The notes below the pieces were generated by a model. It did no database searches, had not been told where the DNA came from, and saw nothing but the letters and a program-made list of their open reading frames with translations. From Bartonella koehlerae C-29 (GTDB lineage Bacteria > Pseudomonadota > Alphaproteobacteria > Rhizobiales > Rhizobiaceae): 64,000 bases of DNA. The stretch covers positions 275,771-339,770 of the forward strand of contig NZ_KL407334.1 of assembly GCF_000706625.1 (NCBI RefSeq), written 5' to 3'. Each line of letters opens with the position of its first letter. The first letter of the stretch is position 1. Positions 8,014 through 18,396 of this stretch are shown here, piece after piece. A program made the translations under genes and the position numbers.

Positions 8014-9111
8014 ATGATTAAAACTCCCTATTATCTTATCGATAAATCTAAACTCATAAGGAATATGGAAATCATCGCTCGTTTACGAGAAATGTCGGGA
8101 GCAAAAATATTACTTGCTTTGAAATGCTTTGCCACATGGAGTGTTTTTGATTTAATGTCCAAATATATGGACGGAACAACCTCATCTTCTCTTTATGAAC
8201 TCCGTTTAGGAAAAGAAAAATTTGGCAAAGAAACCCATGCCTATTCAGTAGCTTGGGCAGATCATGAAATTGATGAAGCCTGTAGTTACGCAGATAAAAT
8301 TATCTTTAACTCCATTCAACAACTTCAACGTTTTGCCAATACGACAAAAACCATCCAACGGGGTTTAAGGTTAAATCCAGGAATCAGCGCATCAAACTTT
8401 GATCTTGCCAACCCATCTCGCCCTTTTAGCCGCTTAGGTGAAACCAATCAAAAGGCTATTAAAGAAGTTTTGCCCCTTATAAACGGCTTAATGATTCATA
8501 ATAATTGTGAAAATACCGATTTTAATCTTTTTGACCAAATGCTGAGGCATATAGAAGAAAGATTTGCAGAACTTTTTGCTGCGGTTGATTGGATAAGCCT
8601 TGGAGGTGGAATTCATTTTACGGCTGAAAATTATCCTCTAGAGACTTTTGCAGAACGCTTAAAACATTTTTCAAAAACCTATGGCGTCACCATTTTTCTA
8701 GAACCAGGAGAAGCCGCCATCACCAAAAGCACGACACTAGAAGTAAGTGTGCTTGATACATTATATAATGAAAAAAAACTTGCCATAGTTGATAGTTCAA
8801 TAGAAGCCCATATGCTTGATCTTTTAATCTATCGTGAAAATGCCAAACTAGAACAAAATCATGGTCCCCATGAAATTATGGTTTGTGGAAAATCTTGTCT
8901 TGCTGGTGATATTTTTGGAACCTTTCAGTTCCCTGAACCTCTCAAAATAGGTGATAGATTATCTTTTCAGGATGCTGCAGGTTATACAATGGTTAAAAAG
9001 AACTGGTTTAATGGCGTTACAATGCCAGCCATTGTCATTAAAGAGTGTAGCGGAGCTCTAACAATTCAACGTCAATTTAGTTATAATGATTATCAACAAA
9101 GCCTTTCATAA
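8014..9111 (+). CDS. nspC: Carboxynorspermidine/carboxyspermidine decarboxylase
   Basis: This 365-residue protein is a fold-type III PLP decarboxylase of the NspC family. The PLP lysine should be Lys37 in LLALKCFATW, and the SLGGGIHF and EPGEA motifs bind the cofactor phosphate. The CGKSCLAGD segment provides the C-terminal catalytic Cys. The enzyme decarboxylates carboxy(nor)spermidine to (nor)spermidine. The next gene encodes the matching dehydrogenase, so the pair forms the alternative spermidine pathway that uses aspartate semialdehyde instead of decarboxylated SAM. The ribosome site is weak. Confidence 0.9.
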   Translation: MIKTPYYLIDKSKLIRNMEIIARLREMSGAKILLALKCFATWSVFDLMSKYMDGTTSSSLYELRLGKEKFGKETHAYSVAWADHEIDEACSYADKIIFNSIQQLQRFANTTKTIQRGLRLNPGISASNFDLANPSRPFSRLGETNQKAIKEVLPLINGLMIHNNCENTDFNLFDQMLRHIEERFAELFAAVDWISLGGGIHFTAENYPLETFAERLKHFSKTYGVTIFLEPGEAAITKSTTLEVSVLDTLYNEKKLAIVDSSIEAHMLDLLIYRENAKLEQNHGPHEIMVCGKSCLAGDIFGTFQFPEPLKIGDRLSFQDAAGYTMVKKNWFNGVTMPAIVIKECSGALTIQRQFSYNDYQQSLS

Positions 9112-9167
9112 TTCAAATCTACAAAAAACCATCACGCGGCAATATTAATGAAGGAGATAACCTAAAA

Positions 9168-10406
9168 ATGAAGAAAAATGTTCTCATTATTGGTGCTGGA
9201 GGTGTTGCACAAGTTGTTGCGCATAAATGCGCCCAAAACAACGATATTCTTGGTGAAATTCATATCGCTTCACGGACAATCAAGAAATGTGAAGCAATTG
9301 TTGCATCCATTAAAAATAAAAAAGCAATGAAAATAGAAGGTGTTCTCAAAAGCCACACACTCAATGCAATGGATGGAGCAGAAACTGTAAAACTCATCCA
9401 AAAAACCAAATGCGAAATTGTTATTAATGTTGGTTCTTCTTTTCTCAATATGTCTGTTCTCTCAGCCTGTATCGAAACTAAGTGCGCTTATATCGATACT
9501 GCAATTCATGAAGATCCTTTGAAAATTTGTGAAACACCTCCTTGGTATAACAATTATGAATGGCCTCGACGTCAAGAATGTAAAAAAGCTGGTATAACTG
9601 CCATTTTAGGTGCAGGTTTTGATCCAGGCGTCGTGAATGCTTATGCAGCGTTAGCGAAAAATGATTATTTCGACAAAATCACAGATATTGATATCATTGA
9701 TATTAATGCCGGAAACCATGGACGTTGGTTTGCCACCAACTTTGATCCAGAAATTAACTTTCGCGAATTTACAGGACAAGTATGGTCATGGCAAAATAAA
9801 AAATGGACTTCCAATCAAATGTTTGAAGTTAGCCATGAATGGGATCTCCCCGTTGTTGGAAAACAAAAAGTCTATATGACAGGACATGATGAGATTCATT
9901 CATTATCTAAAAATCTTGATGTGCAAAATATCCGCTTCTGGATGGGGTTTAGTGAACGTTATATCACTGTTTTTACTGTTTTGAAAAATCTGGGGCTTTT
10001 ATCCGAACAACCGATTAAAACGGCAGAGGGGCAGGAAATTGTTCCTTTAAAAGTCGTAAAAGCCGTTTTACCCAATCCCTCTTCTTTAGCGCCAGATTAT
10101 ATAGGAAAAACCTGTATTGGAGACCTCATTAGAGGCGAAAAAGATGGAAAACCAAGAGAAGTGTTTATCTATAATATAGCTGATCATAAACAAGCTTTTA
10201 ATGAAACCGGTGCACAAGCTATTTCCTATACAGCCGGTGTACCAGCAGCAGCAACTGCCCTTCTTATTGCCACTGGCGAATGGGACGTTAAAACCATGGC
10301 CAACATAGAAGAACTACCACCGTATCCTTTTCTCAAATATCTCGGTTATATGGGACTCCCTACCTTTATAAAAGAACACCAAGAAGAGAGAAAATTACAA
10401 TTTTAA
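9168..10406 (+). CDS. Carboxynorspermidine synthase (saccharopine dehydrogenase family)
   Basis: This 412-residue protein starts with a Rossmann motif (VLIIGAGGVAQVVAHKCA, residues 4-21) and shows the saccharopine dehydrogenase-like fold. It is often annotated Lys1. Next to nspC it should be carboxy(nor)spermidine dehydrogenase, which condenses aspartate semialdehyde with a diamine and reduces the product with NADPH. A strong AAGGAG site lies nine bases before the ATG. It is followed by a clear intrinsic terminator. Which diamine is used (putrescine or diaminopropane) cannot be told from sequence. Confidence 0.88.
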   Translation: MKKNVLIIGAGGVAQVVAHKCAQNNDILGEIHIASRTIKKCEAIVASIKNKKAMKIEGVLKSHTLNAMDGAETVKLIQKTKCEIVINVGSSFLNMSVLSACIETKCAYIDTAIHEDPLKICETPPWYNNYEWPRRQECKKAGITAILGAGFDPGVVNAYAALAKNDYFDKITDIDIIDINAGNHGRWFATNFDPEINFREFTGQVWSWQNKKWTSNQMFEVSHEWDLPVVGKQKVYMTGHDEIHSLSKNLDVQNIRFWMGFSERYITVFTVLKNLGLLSEQPIKTAEGQEIVPLKVVKAVLPNPSSLAPDYIGKTCIGDLIRGEKDGKPREVFIYNIADHKQAFNETGAQAISYTAGVPAAATALLIATGEWDVKTMANIEELPPYPFLKYLGYMGLPTFIKEHQEERKLQF

Positions 10407-10438
10407 ATTCATTCTTTATAGAGCAACGAAAAATATAG

Positions 10439-10469
10439 AAAACCGCTCCTAAAAACAGAGCGGTTTTTT
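10439..10469 (+). terminator. Intrinsic terminator after the nspC pair
   Basis: The arms AACCGCTC (10441-10448) and GAGCGGTT (10458-10465) are perfectly complementary around a nine-base loop. Two further A-T pairs extend the stem, and a run of T follows. It ends the nspC operon 35 bases after the last stop codon. Confidence 0.85.
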
Positions 10470-10516
10470 AGAAAATAGATAGGATATTGATTTATAGAGA
10501 TAATTTAATAATTTTT

Positions 10517-10651
10517 CAATTCGAATAAGAGATCCGAATATCGTAAGATTCTCTCCTCTCAAACCCTTTCATCGTTACACACTCAAAATCATTCCCTTGA
10601 ATTTCACAAGCAGAGGCGGAGTGAGAGTAAAAACCACTTAAAAGATTAAAA
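10517..10651 (+). repeat. Upstream part of a dispersed integrase-relic unit, copy 1
   Basis: This stretch directly precedes the integrase pseudogene and is similar to 60543-60679 (same strand) and 29217-29355 (opposite strand). The shared anchors include CCGAATAT-GTAA-ATTCTC near the start and AAATGCC at the junction with the integrase start. A minus-strand ORF of 63 residues (10516-10707) crosses it, but the equivalent frame is interrupted in copy 3. It could be the former regulatory or attachment region of an integrated element. That role is an inference. Confidence 0.6.
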
Positions 10652-11574
10652 ATGCCCCTTATGAACCGTCTTAATGCAAGTGTTATCTCAACGTTTTGAG
10701 CTGGCAAAGAGAATGACGATGCCGGCTTACGCTTTCATAAGCGTAAAAAGGGTGGTGCCCAATGGATTTCCCAATTATATACTTCACAGACGCCGTCATG
10801 ATTGTAAAAGGGTCTTAAGTGTATTGATGGAGATGTCTTTTTAAAATAAATGCGTAAATGAGCAACAGAATGGAGCTCTGTTTTGCGTTGAAGGGTATCA
10901 CCCTATTAAAGAACGTGAGACACAAAAGCGTGAGGCAATGCGCACTCTCCATTATTTTAAAATATCATTGCTATTCAATGTTTTTGAAAATCGTAAAGCC
11001 GAATTAAAGGATAATAATAAGACTGGGAGCTGGTTTCTACTTTACCAACTTCATATTCCCCCCAAATAAAATTGTTTCCCCGTTTCAGAGATTATAAAAA
11101 CGGATATATGCAATGTTCTCACTCCAATCTAGCGTACAAAAGCTGCAACAGCAGAAAAAACACTAAACTGCCTTAATCTTTATCTCAAACATACTGCCGT
11201 GCTAGATTTAGATGTTGATTTATAGTTAACAGAAAAAGCACAGACTTTACTAAAAAACAACTTTATAAAACCACTAATAGACCAGCCACAAATTGGAGAA
11301 ATATCCCGGCTTTTTATAAAACATTTTGCAAAACAACAAGCATAACACAACTGGCTTTGCGTCTTCCTATCTTTACAAGTGCTCGTACAAATCCTTGGCG
11401 TCATACTTGTAAAAACAGATTGACAGCGCTATATAGACATTTCCTATTGAGAATATGAAAGGTAAGGTGTGATGCTACAATAAAATTTCGTGTACTTTTA
11501 TCATTAGAAGCTCAAAAAAATTGGAACAGGCGCGCCTGCTTTCTCGCAATGATTTCTTTTTTCTGGAATCGGGG
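10652..11574 (+). pseudogene. Phage-type tyrosine integrase, degraded (DUF4102 N-terminus)
   Basis: Translating in pieces recovers most of an integrase. MPLMNRLNA begins at 10652. After a stop the frame reads AGKENDDAGLRFHKRKKGGAQW, the arm-binding DUF4102 pattern. Further on come YHPIKERETQKREAMRTLH and then RKAELKDNNKTGSW. A second frame gives VSEIIKTDICNVL, RTKAATAEKTLNCLNLYLKH and KAQTLLKNN. The last recognisable piece is LEQARLLSRNDF near 11521-11556. At least six stops and one frameshift break it. The C-terminal catalytic His-x-x-Arg and Tyr part is not recognisable. It is a dead integrase of a lost island or prophage. Confidence 0.85.
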
Positions 11575-12549
11575 GTGGTTTTATTGCAGCAAATTGCAGG
11601 GTAAAATATTACAACATATCAACTCGCAAAAACAAAAAGCATTCTTAATGCTTCTTCAAGAAGTATCACATAAATTCTTAAAAATCTTTTCTCATTCTAT
11701 GCAGTTCACTTTCTAACAATTGAAACAAAGATTAAGAACCATATAAAAGAAAAAAATTTTTTATCAACTCGCAGAAATACACGTTTGGAACCTTTGATTT
11801 TGTTAAATAAGCCCTCGATAAAATGGCAATCTCTACAAAAATATCATTATTGCACCACAGTATTTTCTTAGTTGAGGAAAGCAGAAAAACAGGGATGTTG
11901 TTTTTTCTTCACTCATTTTCTTTGTGCTTTGAAACATAATTTTTAGCAGCAATAATTTTTATACTTTGATCTCCTTCAAAAAACTGAGCTTGAGATATTT
12001 AGATAATATCATTCCAATCACCAGAGTAAGAAGAAAATGTAAAGCTTAGCCCAAACCATTCACCACAGTATGAAGCTTCTAAGCCCAATTTTGGCTTGCT
12101 TTTTGCCAATATTTTTCTTTCATGATGATCTTAGAATATTATAACGCAGGGTAAGTTTGAGCAAGGATCGTATCAATCCCTACAAAGTTAACCATCATAA
12201 TCCACCACAATGCCTTTTGCGAACACTTTCAAAACCGAAATGTAAGGTCCTTTTCAAACAACGAGAACTCATAACTTTTGAAAAATGACACTATCTCTTA
12301 CCTGAGGAGAAAAGGAAATATTCATCCTTGAGGGTACATTTTTAAAACAGAATAAACACCTTCAAAAAAACACACTTGGGAAAATTTTTGCCCTCATGCA
12401 AATATTAGAAGTTTACCTTAAATGCCAACTCTTTACCGATTCTCACTCTTAAATTTAGGAGTTTCCTGTAGTAATGTGCCTTTTTTCACAAATGGAATGC
12501 TACCAACCCTCCACTCCCACTTTCAAGTTTTAACAAAAATTCATAGAAG
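11575..12549. other. Gene-free decayed stretch
   Basis: No open frame with coding character is present on either strand. It follows the integrase wreck and ends at the stop of lpdA. Apart from a possible transposase scrap near 11.8 kb, I recognise nothing. It is AT-rich and broken by frequent stops, as expected for old pseudogene material. Confidence 0.6.
11760..11838 (-). pseudogene. Possible IS5-group transposase C-terminal scrap
   Basis: On the minus strand one frame reads IEGLFNKIKGSKRVFLRVDK. This resembles the conserved C-terminal pattern of IS5-group transposases (Arg/Ile-Glu-x-x-Phe-x-x-Lys-hydrophobic-Lys, then Arg-Arg/Val and Arg-x-Asp-Lys). Only about 25 residues are recognisable and no terminal inverted repeats were seen. 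The call rests on this short motif alone. Confidence 0.3.
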
Positions 12550-13956
12550 CTAGATATGAAGAGGTTTAGCAAATGTCGCCAACGCTGCTTCGCGTACTGC
12601 CTCTGATAAGGTAGGATGCGCATGGCAACAACGTCCCAGATCTTCTGATGAACCACCAAATTCCATTAAAACTGCAATTTCGTGGATCATTTCACCAGCA
12701 CCAAACCCAAGAATATGTCCGCCCAAAATCCGATCTGTCTTTTTATCAGCAAGAATTTTAACCAATCCATCACTCTTTTGCATGGCACGCGCACGACCAT
12801 TGGCCATCAAAGGAAATTTTCCGACATTATAATCAATACCGGCTGCTTTAAGTTCTTCTTCTGTCTTGCCTACACTGGCAATCTCCGGCTGTGTGTAAAC
12901 AACACTAGGAATAACATCAAAATTAACATGTCCTTTTTGACCCGCCAAAATTTCTGCAACAGCAACACCTTCTTCTTCTGCCTTATGGGCCAACATTGGT
13001 CCTTTAACAACATCACCAATCGCATAAATTCCTGGAATATTTGTCTGCCAATGCGCATCGATTGCAATAAACCCTCGTTCATCCAACTGAACGCCTACCT
13101 CTTCCAAACCAAGTCCTTCTGTATATGGAGAACGTCCAGTAGCAATAAGCACCACATCAGCTTCTAGAGTTTCAGAAGTTCCACCCTTAACAGCCTCAAA
13201 AGTTACTTGAGCAGCTGAACCAGATTGCGTAATAGCTGTTACCTTTTTACCAGTTTTACATTCAATTCCTTGTTTTTCCATCAATTTTTGGAATTGCCGT
13301 GAAATTTCATCATCCATTGATCCTAAAACTTTATTAAGATATTCAATAATGGTAACTTTAGCTCCTAAACGGCTCCAAACCGAACTAAGTTCTGAACCAA
13401 TAACACCAGCGCCCACAACAACCATACGTGTTGGAACTTTTTCAAGAGCAAGTGCTCCTGTAGAGGATACAATAATCTTTTCATCAATTTCAACATTCAC
13501 ACCCGGAATGCCTGAACTCTCTGAACCAGTAGCAATAACAATATTCTTTGTTTCAATCGTTTGTTTGTTACCATCCCTTGCAACGACTTCCACATGACCT
13601 GAACTTAAAATTCTGGCTGTACCCAAAAAAGTGTCAATTTTATTCTTTTTCATTAAAAAAGAAACACCACTTGTATTTGCAGTAACAACAGCTTTTTTAT
13701 GCATCATCATTTGTTCAAGGTTAAGCTTAGATTTTTCAATAGAAATACCAAGTGTTTCAAACCCATGTTGTGTTTCAGCAAATACTTCTGAAGCATGCAA
13801 CAACGCTTTAGAAGGAATACAGCCAACATTGAGACATGTGCCACCTAGTGTCATGCGTTTTTCAATAATCACAGTTTTAAGCCCCAACTGTGCTGCTTTG
13901 ATTGCTGCTACATAGCCACCTGGACCTGCTCCGATCACAACCACATCATAAGACAT
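12550..13956 (-). CDS. lpdA: Dihydrolipoamide dehydrogenase (E3 of 2-oxoglutarate dehydrogenase)
   Basis: This 468-residue flavoprotein starts with the FAD-binding GAGPGGYVAA and has the redox-active disulfide in GGTCLNVGCIPSK (Cys41 and Cys46). An NAD-binding GAGVIGSEL motif follows, and the catalytic His-Pro with its Glu partner is near residues 447 and 452 (HAHPTLSEAVREA). It reoxidises the lipoyl group of the E2 subunit and passes electrons to NAD+. It is the last gene of the mdh-suc block, directly behind sucB, so it most likely serves the 2-oxoglutarate complex. The length is normal. Confidence 0.96.
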   Translation of the reverse strand: MSYDVVVIGAGPGGYVAAIKAAQLGLKTVIIEKRMTLGGTCLNVGCIPSKALLHASEVFAETQHGFETLGISIEKSKLNLEQMMMHKKAVVTANTSGVSFLMKKNKIDTFLGTARILSSGHVEVVARDGNKQTIETKNIVIATGSESSGIPGVNVEIDEKIIVSSTGALALEKVPTRMVVVGAGVIGSELSSVWSRLGAKVTIIEYLNKVLGSMDDEISRQFQKLMEKQGIECKTGKKVTAITQSGSAAQVTFEAVKGGTSETLEADVVLIATGRSPYTEGLGLEEVGVQLDERGFIAIDAHWQTNIPGIYAIGDVVKGPMLAHKAEEEGVAVAEILAGQKGHVNFDVIPSVVYTQPEIASVGKTEEELKAAGIDYNVGKFPLMANGRARAMQKSDGLVKILADKKTDRILGGHILGFGAGEMIHEIAVLMEFGGSSEDLGRCCHAHPTLSEAVREAALATFAKPLHI

Positions 13957-13988
13957 CTGTTTTTCCTTTCATCCTGAAAACTGTACTT

Positions 13989-15209
13989 TTACAAATCAAG
14001 AACAAGCCGTTCAGGATCTTCTAAACTTTCCTTAACACGCACAAGAAAAGTCACAGCCTCTTGTCCATCTACAATACGGTGATCATACGAAAGCGCCAAA
14101 TACATCATGGGGCGAATTACTATTTGTCCGCCAACAACCATTGCTCGTTCTCTAATCGCATGCATTCCCAAAATACCGGACTGTGGTGCATTCAAAATTG
14201 GCGTCGACATTAACGAACCATAAACACCCCCATTGGTAATGGTAAAAGTTCCACCTTGCATATCAGAAACCGCTAATTTTCCATCACGAGCAAGATGCCC
14301 CAAAAGACCAATTTGCTTTTCAATCTCTGCCAACGACATCTGATCTGCATTACGCACCACCGGAACGACAAGCCCTTTATTCGTTCCAACAGCAATTCCA
14401 ACATTGACATAATTTTTATAAACAATATCCGTTCCATCAATTTCTGCATTAACAGCAGGAAGTTCTTTTAATGCATGACAAACAGCCTTAGTAAAAAATC
14501 CCATAAAGCCGAGTTTAACACCATGTTTCTTTTCAAAAAGATCCTTATAACGCTTGCGCAAATCCATCACAGTCGACATATCAACCTCATTAAATGTGGT
14601 TAACATTGCTGCTGTATTTTGTGCATCTTTAAGACGGCGCGCAATTGTTTGACGCAATTTTGTCATACGAACCCGCTCTTCATGCATTTCTTGAACGGGA
14701 GCAGCCGAAGAGGGAGCTGTAGAAGAAGATGGTGCTTTTATTCCTTGTTCTAAGACACCAAGAACATCTTCTTTGAGGACTTGTCCGCGTTTTCCAGAAC
14801 CTGAAATATCGCTTTTTGCAATATTATTTTCAGCCATCAATTTTGCTGCTGAAGGAGATGGAGGCATTGTATTTTTTGGCATTACATCACTGGAAGAAGA
14901 CTGCTTCAATACAGATGGCGCTTCTGGAATAGGCGTAGCAGAAGGTGAAAATGATTGCGAAACACCAGCTGCTCCAGCTTCCACTAATCCTAACACAGCT
15001 TTCACTTCAACCGTATCACCTTCTTTTGCGATGATTTCAGATAATTTTCCCGCAACAGGTGAAGGAACCTCAACGGTTACCTTATCAGTTTCTAATTCAA
15101 CCAAGAGTTCATCCACAGCCACAGCTTCACCAAGCTTTTTAAACCACTTACCAACTGTCGCCTCAGTAACTGATTCGCCTAAAGTAGGAACACGGATTTC
15201 AGTAGTCAT
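13989..15209 (-). CDS. sucB: Dihydrolipoyl succinyltransferase (E2 of 2-oxoglutarate dehydrogenase)
   Basis: This 406-residue protein has an N-terminal lipoyl domain with lipoyl Lys43 in [10 protein letters not shown] Ser/Pro/Ala-rich linker follows, then an E3-binding domain at about residues 117-150 ([11 protein letters not shown]). The C-terminal acyltransferase domain has catalytic His377 and Asp381 in [10 protein letters not shown]. It transfers succinyl groups to CoA in the TCA cycle. There is one lipoyl domain, as usual for this enzyme. It lies between sucA and lpdA on the same strand. Confidence 0.96.
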   Translation of the reverse strand: MTTEIRVPTLGESVTEATVGKWFKKLGEAVAVDELLVELETDKVTVEVPSPVAGKLSEIIAKEGDTVEVKAVLGLVEAGAAGVSQSFSPSATPIPEAPSVLKQSSSSDVMPKNTMPPSPSAAKLMAENNIAKSDISGSGKRGQVLKEDVLGVLEQGIKAPSSSTAPSSAAPVQEMHEERVRMTKLRQTIARRLKDAQNTAAMLTTFNEVDMSTVMDLRKRYKDLFEKKHGVKLGFMGFFTKAVCHALKELPAVNAEIDGTDIVYKNYVNVGIAVGTNKGLVVPVVRNADQMSLAEIEKQIGLLGHLARDGKLAVSDMQGGTFTITNGGVYGSLMSTPILNAPQSGILGMHAIRERAMVVGGQIVIRPMMYLALSYDHRIVDGQEAVTFLVRVKESLEDPERLVLDL

Positions 15210-15239
15210 AATATTTTTCCATACATCAGAGTAATTAAA

Positions 15240-18239
15240 TTAAGCACCTAACGCGTCTTCAAGAAACGCGGCAAGCTGTTCAACATGTTGTACCATCAAT
15301 CCAGTAGCTGGTGAAGCACTTGCAGAACGTCCAGCATAACGTGCACGTGAATATTGGGCATTAATATGCGTCAAAACCCATTCCAAATAAGGCTCAATAA
15401 ACGACCACGCTCCCATGTTTTTTGGCTCTTCTTGGCACCAAATAACCTCTGCTTGTAAGAAGCGAGACAATACTTCCACCAAAGCTTTGGCTGGAAAAGG
15501 ATAAAGCTGTTCAACGCGCAATAAATACACATCATCAATTCTCCTCTTTTCACGCTCTTCATAAAGGTCGTAATAAACCTTTCCTGTACAAAGAACAATG
15601 CGGCGAATTTTGTTATCTTTTTGCAATTTAACCACAGAATTTTTGAGAACTTCTGCATCATCAAGCAATAAACGATGAAAACATGTCTCTGGTCCCATTT
15701 CATTGAGGAAAGAAATCGCCCGTTTATGACGTAAAAGCGATTTTGGTGTCATCAAAATTAATGGCTTACGAAAATCACGCTTAATCTGTCGACGCAAAAT
15801 ATGAAAATAATTTGCGGGGGTCGTACAATTAGCAACCTGCATATTATCTTCCGCACAAAGTTGCAGAAAACGTTCCAAACGTGCCGAAGAATGCTCCGGT
15901 CCTTGTCCTTCAAAACCATGAGGTAACAAACAAACAAGACCAGACATACGAAGCCACTTGCGCTCTGCAGATGAAATAAATTGGTCAAAAATGACCTGTG
16001 CACCATTAGAAAAATCACCAAATTGTGCTTCCCAAAGCGTTAATCCCCGTGGTTCAGCAAGAGAATATCCGTATTCGAAACCAAGAACAGCTTCTTCAGA
16101 AAGCATAGAATTGACCACTTCATAAAGCGCCTGCCCTTTTTGTAAATTATTTAAAGGGATATAACGCGCTTCATTTTCTTGGTCGTAAAGAACTGAATGA
16201 CGTTGTGAAAAAGTTCCACGTTCTACATCCTCACCAGAAAGACGAACTGGTGATCCTTCTAAGCAGAGCGAACCAAAAGCCAATGCTTCAGCCGTTGCCC
16301 AATCCACTCCTTCACCAGTTTCAAAAATTTTAGCACGATTGTTTAAAAAACGTTGAATTGTTTTATGAACATGAAAATCTGCTGGTATTTTGACGAGTTT
16401 TTCACCAATTTCCTTTAAAGTTTTTAAATCAACCCACGTCGTACCATTATGTTGCTCATCAACATTATTGGAAGCTTTAAGACCCGTCCAGCTACCATCA
16501 AGCCAATCAGCTTTATTTGGCTTATAAGAAATACTTGCTTCAAGTTCAACTTCAAGTTTATCACGCCATAATTTCTTTTGTTGTTCAATCTCTTCTGCAG
16601 TAACCACCCCTTCTGCTATCAACTGATCACCATAAAGCTGAAGAGTCGTTTTGTGATTACGGATAGCCTTATACATAAGCGGCTGTGTAAAAGAAGGCTC
16701 ATCACCTTCATTGTGCCCATAACGACGATAACAGAACATATCAATTACCACCGGTTTATGGAAAGTTTGACGAAACTCTGTCGCTACTTTTGCAACAAAG
16801 ATGACTGCTTCAGGATCATCACCATTAACATGAAAAATCGGTGCATCAATCATTTTTGCGACATCTGATGGATAAGGTGAAGAACGTGAAAAGCGTGGAC
16901 TTGTTGTAAAACCAATCTGATTATTGATAATGAAATGAAGTGAACCCGCAACGCGATAACCTTTTAGACCAGAAAGACCAAAAGTTTCTTGAATAACACC
17001 TTGTCCTGCAAAAGCAGCATCACCATGAATAAGCAACGGCAAAACCTTTGAACGTTCACTTAATGGCAGTATATCAGTGCGTGTAGGTCCAAAAAGTTGA
17101 TCTTGTTTAGCACGCGCCTTTCCAATAACAACAGGATCAACAATCTCAAGATGAGATGGATTAGCCAAAAGCGATAAATGAACTTTTTTACCATCAAATT
17201 CAAGATCAGCTGAAGTTCCCAAATGATATTTGACATCACCCGATCCCTCTACATCATCGGGCTTATAAGATCCTCCTTTAAATTCATGAAAAATAGCCCT
17301 ATGTGGTTTTGCAAGAACTTGAGAAAGAACGTTTAAACGACCACGATGGGCCATTCCTAAAACAACTTCTTGCACACCCAAAAAACTACCGCATTTAATA
17401 ATTTCCTCAAGAGCAGGAATCAGCGCTTCACCACCATCAATCCCAAAACGCTTTGTTCCTTTATATTTGGTATCTAAAAACTGCTCGAATCCTTCCGCTT
17501 CAATAAGTTTATTAAGAATCTCTTTCTTATCTTTTTGTGTAAAAGCAATGTGATTATTTGGCCCTTCAATACGCTTTTGAAGCCATGCCTTTTGAACAGG
17601 ATCAGAAATATGCATATACTCTATACCAATTGTTGAACAATAAGTACGATTGAGGATCTCAAGCATCTGTGGAATCGTTGCGTATTCTAATCCTAAAACA
17701 TTATCAATAAAAATTGGACGCTCATAATCAGCAGGAGTAAAACCGTAAGCTTCTGGAGAAAGTTCTTTATAATCTTCAATTTTTTCTGCCAACTGAAGAG
17801 GATCGAGTCGTGCACGAAGATGCCCTCGTGTTCGAAAAGCGCGAATCATCATAAGCGCATGAATAGAATCACGCGTTGCTCGAATAATATCTTGTTCGCT
17901 AGAGATTTTTCCTTTTTGCACAGCACCAGCTGCTGCTTTTTCTTTTAATTTATCACCAACATGCTTCTCAAGAACAAACCAATCACCATCGAGAGCAGAA
18001 ACTAACTCATCATTTGCCTTTAATGGCCAATGATCATGTTGCCACGTTGCACCTTTAGCATTTTTGAGAACATCTTCTTTTTTATCCTGAAGGTTTTCAA
18101 AAAAAATACGCCACTGTGAATCTACACTGGTCGGATCTTTTTCATATTCGGCATAAAGTTGATCTATATAATCGGCATTTCCACCATACAGAAACGACGT
18201 TTGCGCAAAAAGACTATTTATTTCGTCCTGCCTTGCCAT
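15240..18239 (-). CDS. sucA: 2-Oxoglutarate dehydrogenase E1 component
   Basis: This 999-residue protein is a thiamine diphosphate enzyme that decarboxylates 2-oxoglutarate and succinylates lipoyl-E2. The N-terminus carries the E2-binding pattern (SFLYGGNADYIDQLYAEY). The TPP region includes LGMAHRGRLNVLSQVL and GDAAFAGQGVIQETFGLS, and the C-terminal pyrimidine domain has FEGQGPEHSSAR. The length is standard for Rhizobiales. It starts about 157 bases after sucD, a gap that could hold its own promoter, and is followed 30 bases later by sucB. Confidence 0.96.
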   Translation of the reverse strand: MARQDEINSLFAQTSFLYGGNADYIDQLYAEYEKDPTSVDSQWRIFFENLQDKKEDVLKNAKGATWQHDHWPLKANDELVSALDGDWFVLEKHVGDKLKEKAAAGAVQKGKISSEQDIIRATRDSIHALMMIRAFRTRGHLRARLDPLQLAEKIEDYKELSPEAYGFTPADYERPIFIDNVLGLEYATIPQMLEILNRTYCSTIGIEYMHISDPVQKAWLQKRIEGPNNHIAFTQKDKKEILNKLIEAEGFEQFLDTKYKGTKRFGIDGGEALIPALEEIIKCGSFLGVQEVVLGMAHRGRLNVLSQVLAKPHRAIFHEFKGGSYKPDDVEGSGDVKYHLGTSADLEFDGKKVHLSLLANPSHLEIVDPVVIGKARAKQDQLFGPTRTDILPLSERSKVLPLLIHGDAAFAGQGVIQETFGLSGLKGYRVAGSLHFIINNQIGFTTSPRFSRSSPYPSDVAKMIDAPIFHVNGDDPEAVIFVAKVATEFRQTFHKPVVIDMFCYRRYGHNEGDEPSFTQPLMYKAIRNHKTTLQLYGDQLIAEGVVTAEEIEQQKKLWRDKLEVELEASISYKPNKADWLDGSWTGLKASNNVDEQHNGTTWVDLKTLKEIGEKLVKIPADFHVHKTIQRFLNNRAKIFETGEGVDWATAEALAFGSLCLEGSPVRLSGEDVERGTFSQRHSVLYDQENEARYIPLNNLQKGQALYEVVNSMLSEEAVLGFEYGYSLAEPRGLTLWEAQFGDFSNGAQVIFDQFISSAERKWLRMSGLVCLLPHGFEGQGPEHSSARLERFLQLCAEDNMQVANCTTPANYFHILRRQIKRDFRKPLILMTPKSLLRHKRAISFLNEMGPETCFHRLLLDDAEVLKNSVVKLQKDNKIRRIVLCTGKVYYDLYEEREKRRIDDVYLLRVEQLYPFPAKALVEVLSRFLQAEVIWCQEEPKNMGAWSFIEPYLEWVLTHINAQYSRARYAGRSASASPATGLMVQHVEQLAAFLEDALGA

Positions 18240-18396
18240 CTATCTCTCCGGAAAATCTATTCCGTCTCCTTATATTCTTTTGCAACCTTTAAATGCTTAT
18301 AAAGCAAATGAGGATTAGAAAATATAAAAAAGTTCTACCTTTTTTATATTCAATACTTCATCTGAAAATGTTTGCTTATTCAAATAACGTTTTCTT

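Noticed and set aside
10516-10707. 63-codon minus-strand frame
   Set aside because: It crosses the relic unit, and the equivalent frame in copy 3 has several stops, so it is not a conserved gene.
12682-13167. 161-codon plus-strand frame
   Set aside because: It lies opposite lpdA, whose motifs are complete on the other strand. Its product is compositionally odd and unlike any family.
14773-15234. 153-codon plus-strand frame rich in Ser, Thr and Ala
   Set aside because: It is the antisense of the SucB lipoyl domain and linker.
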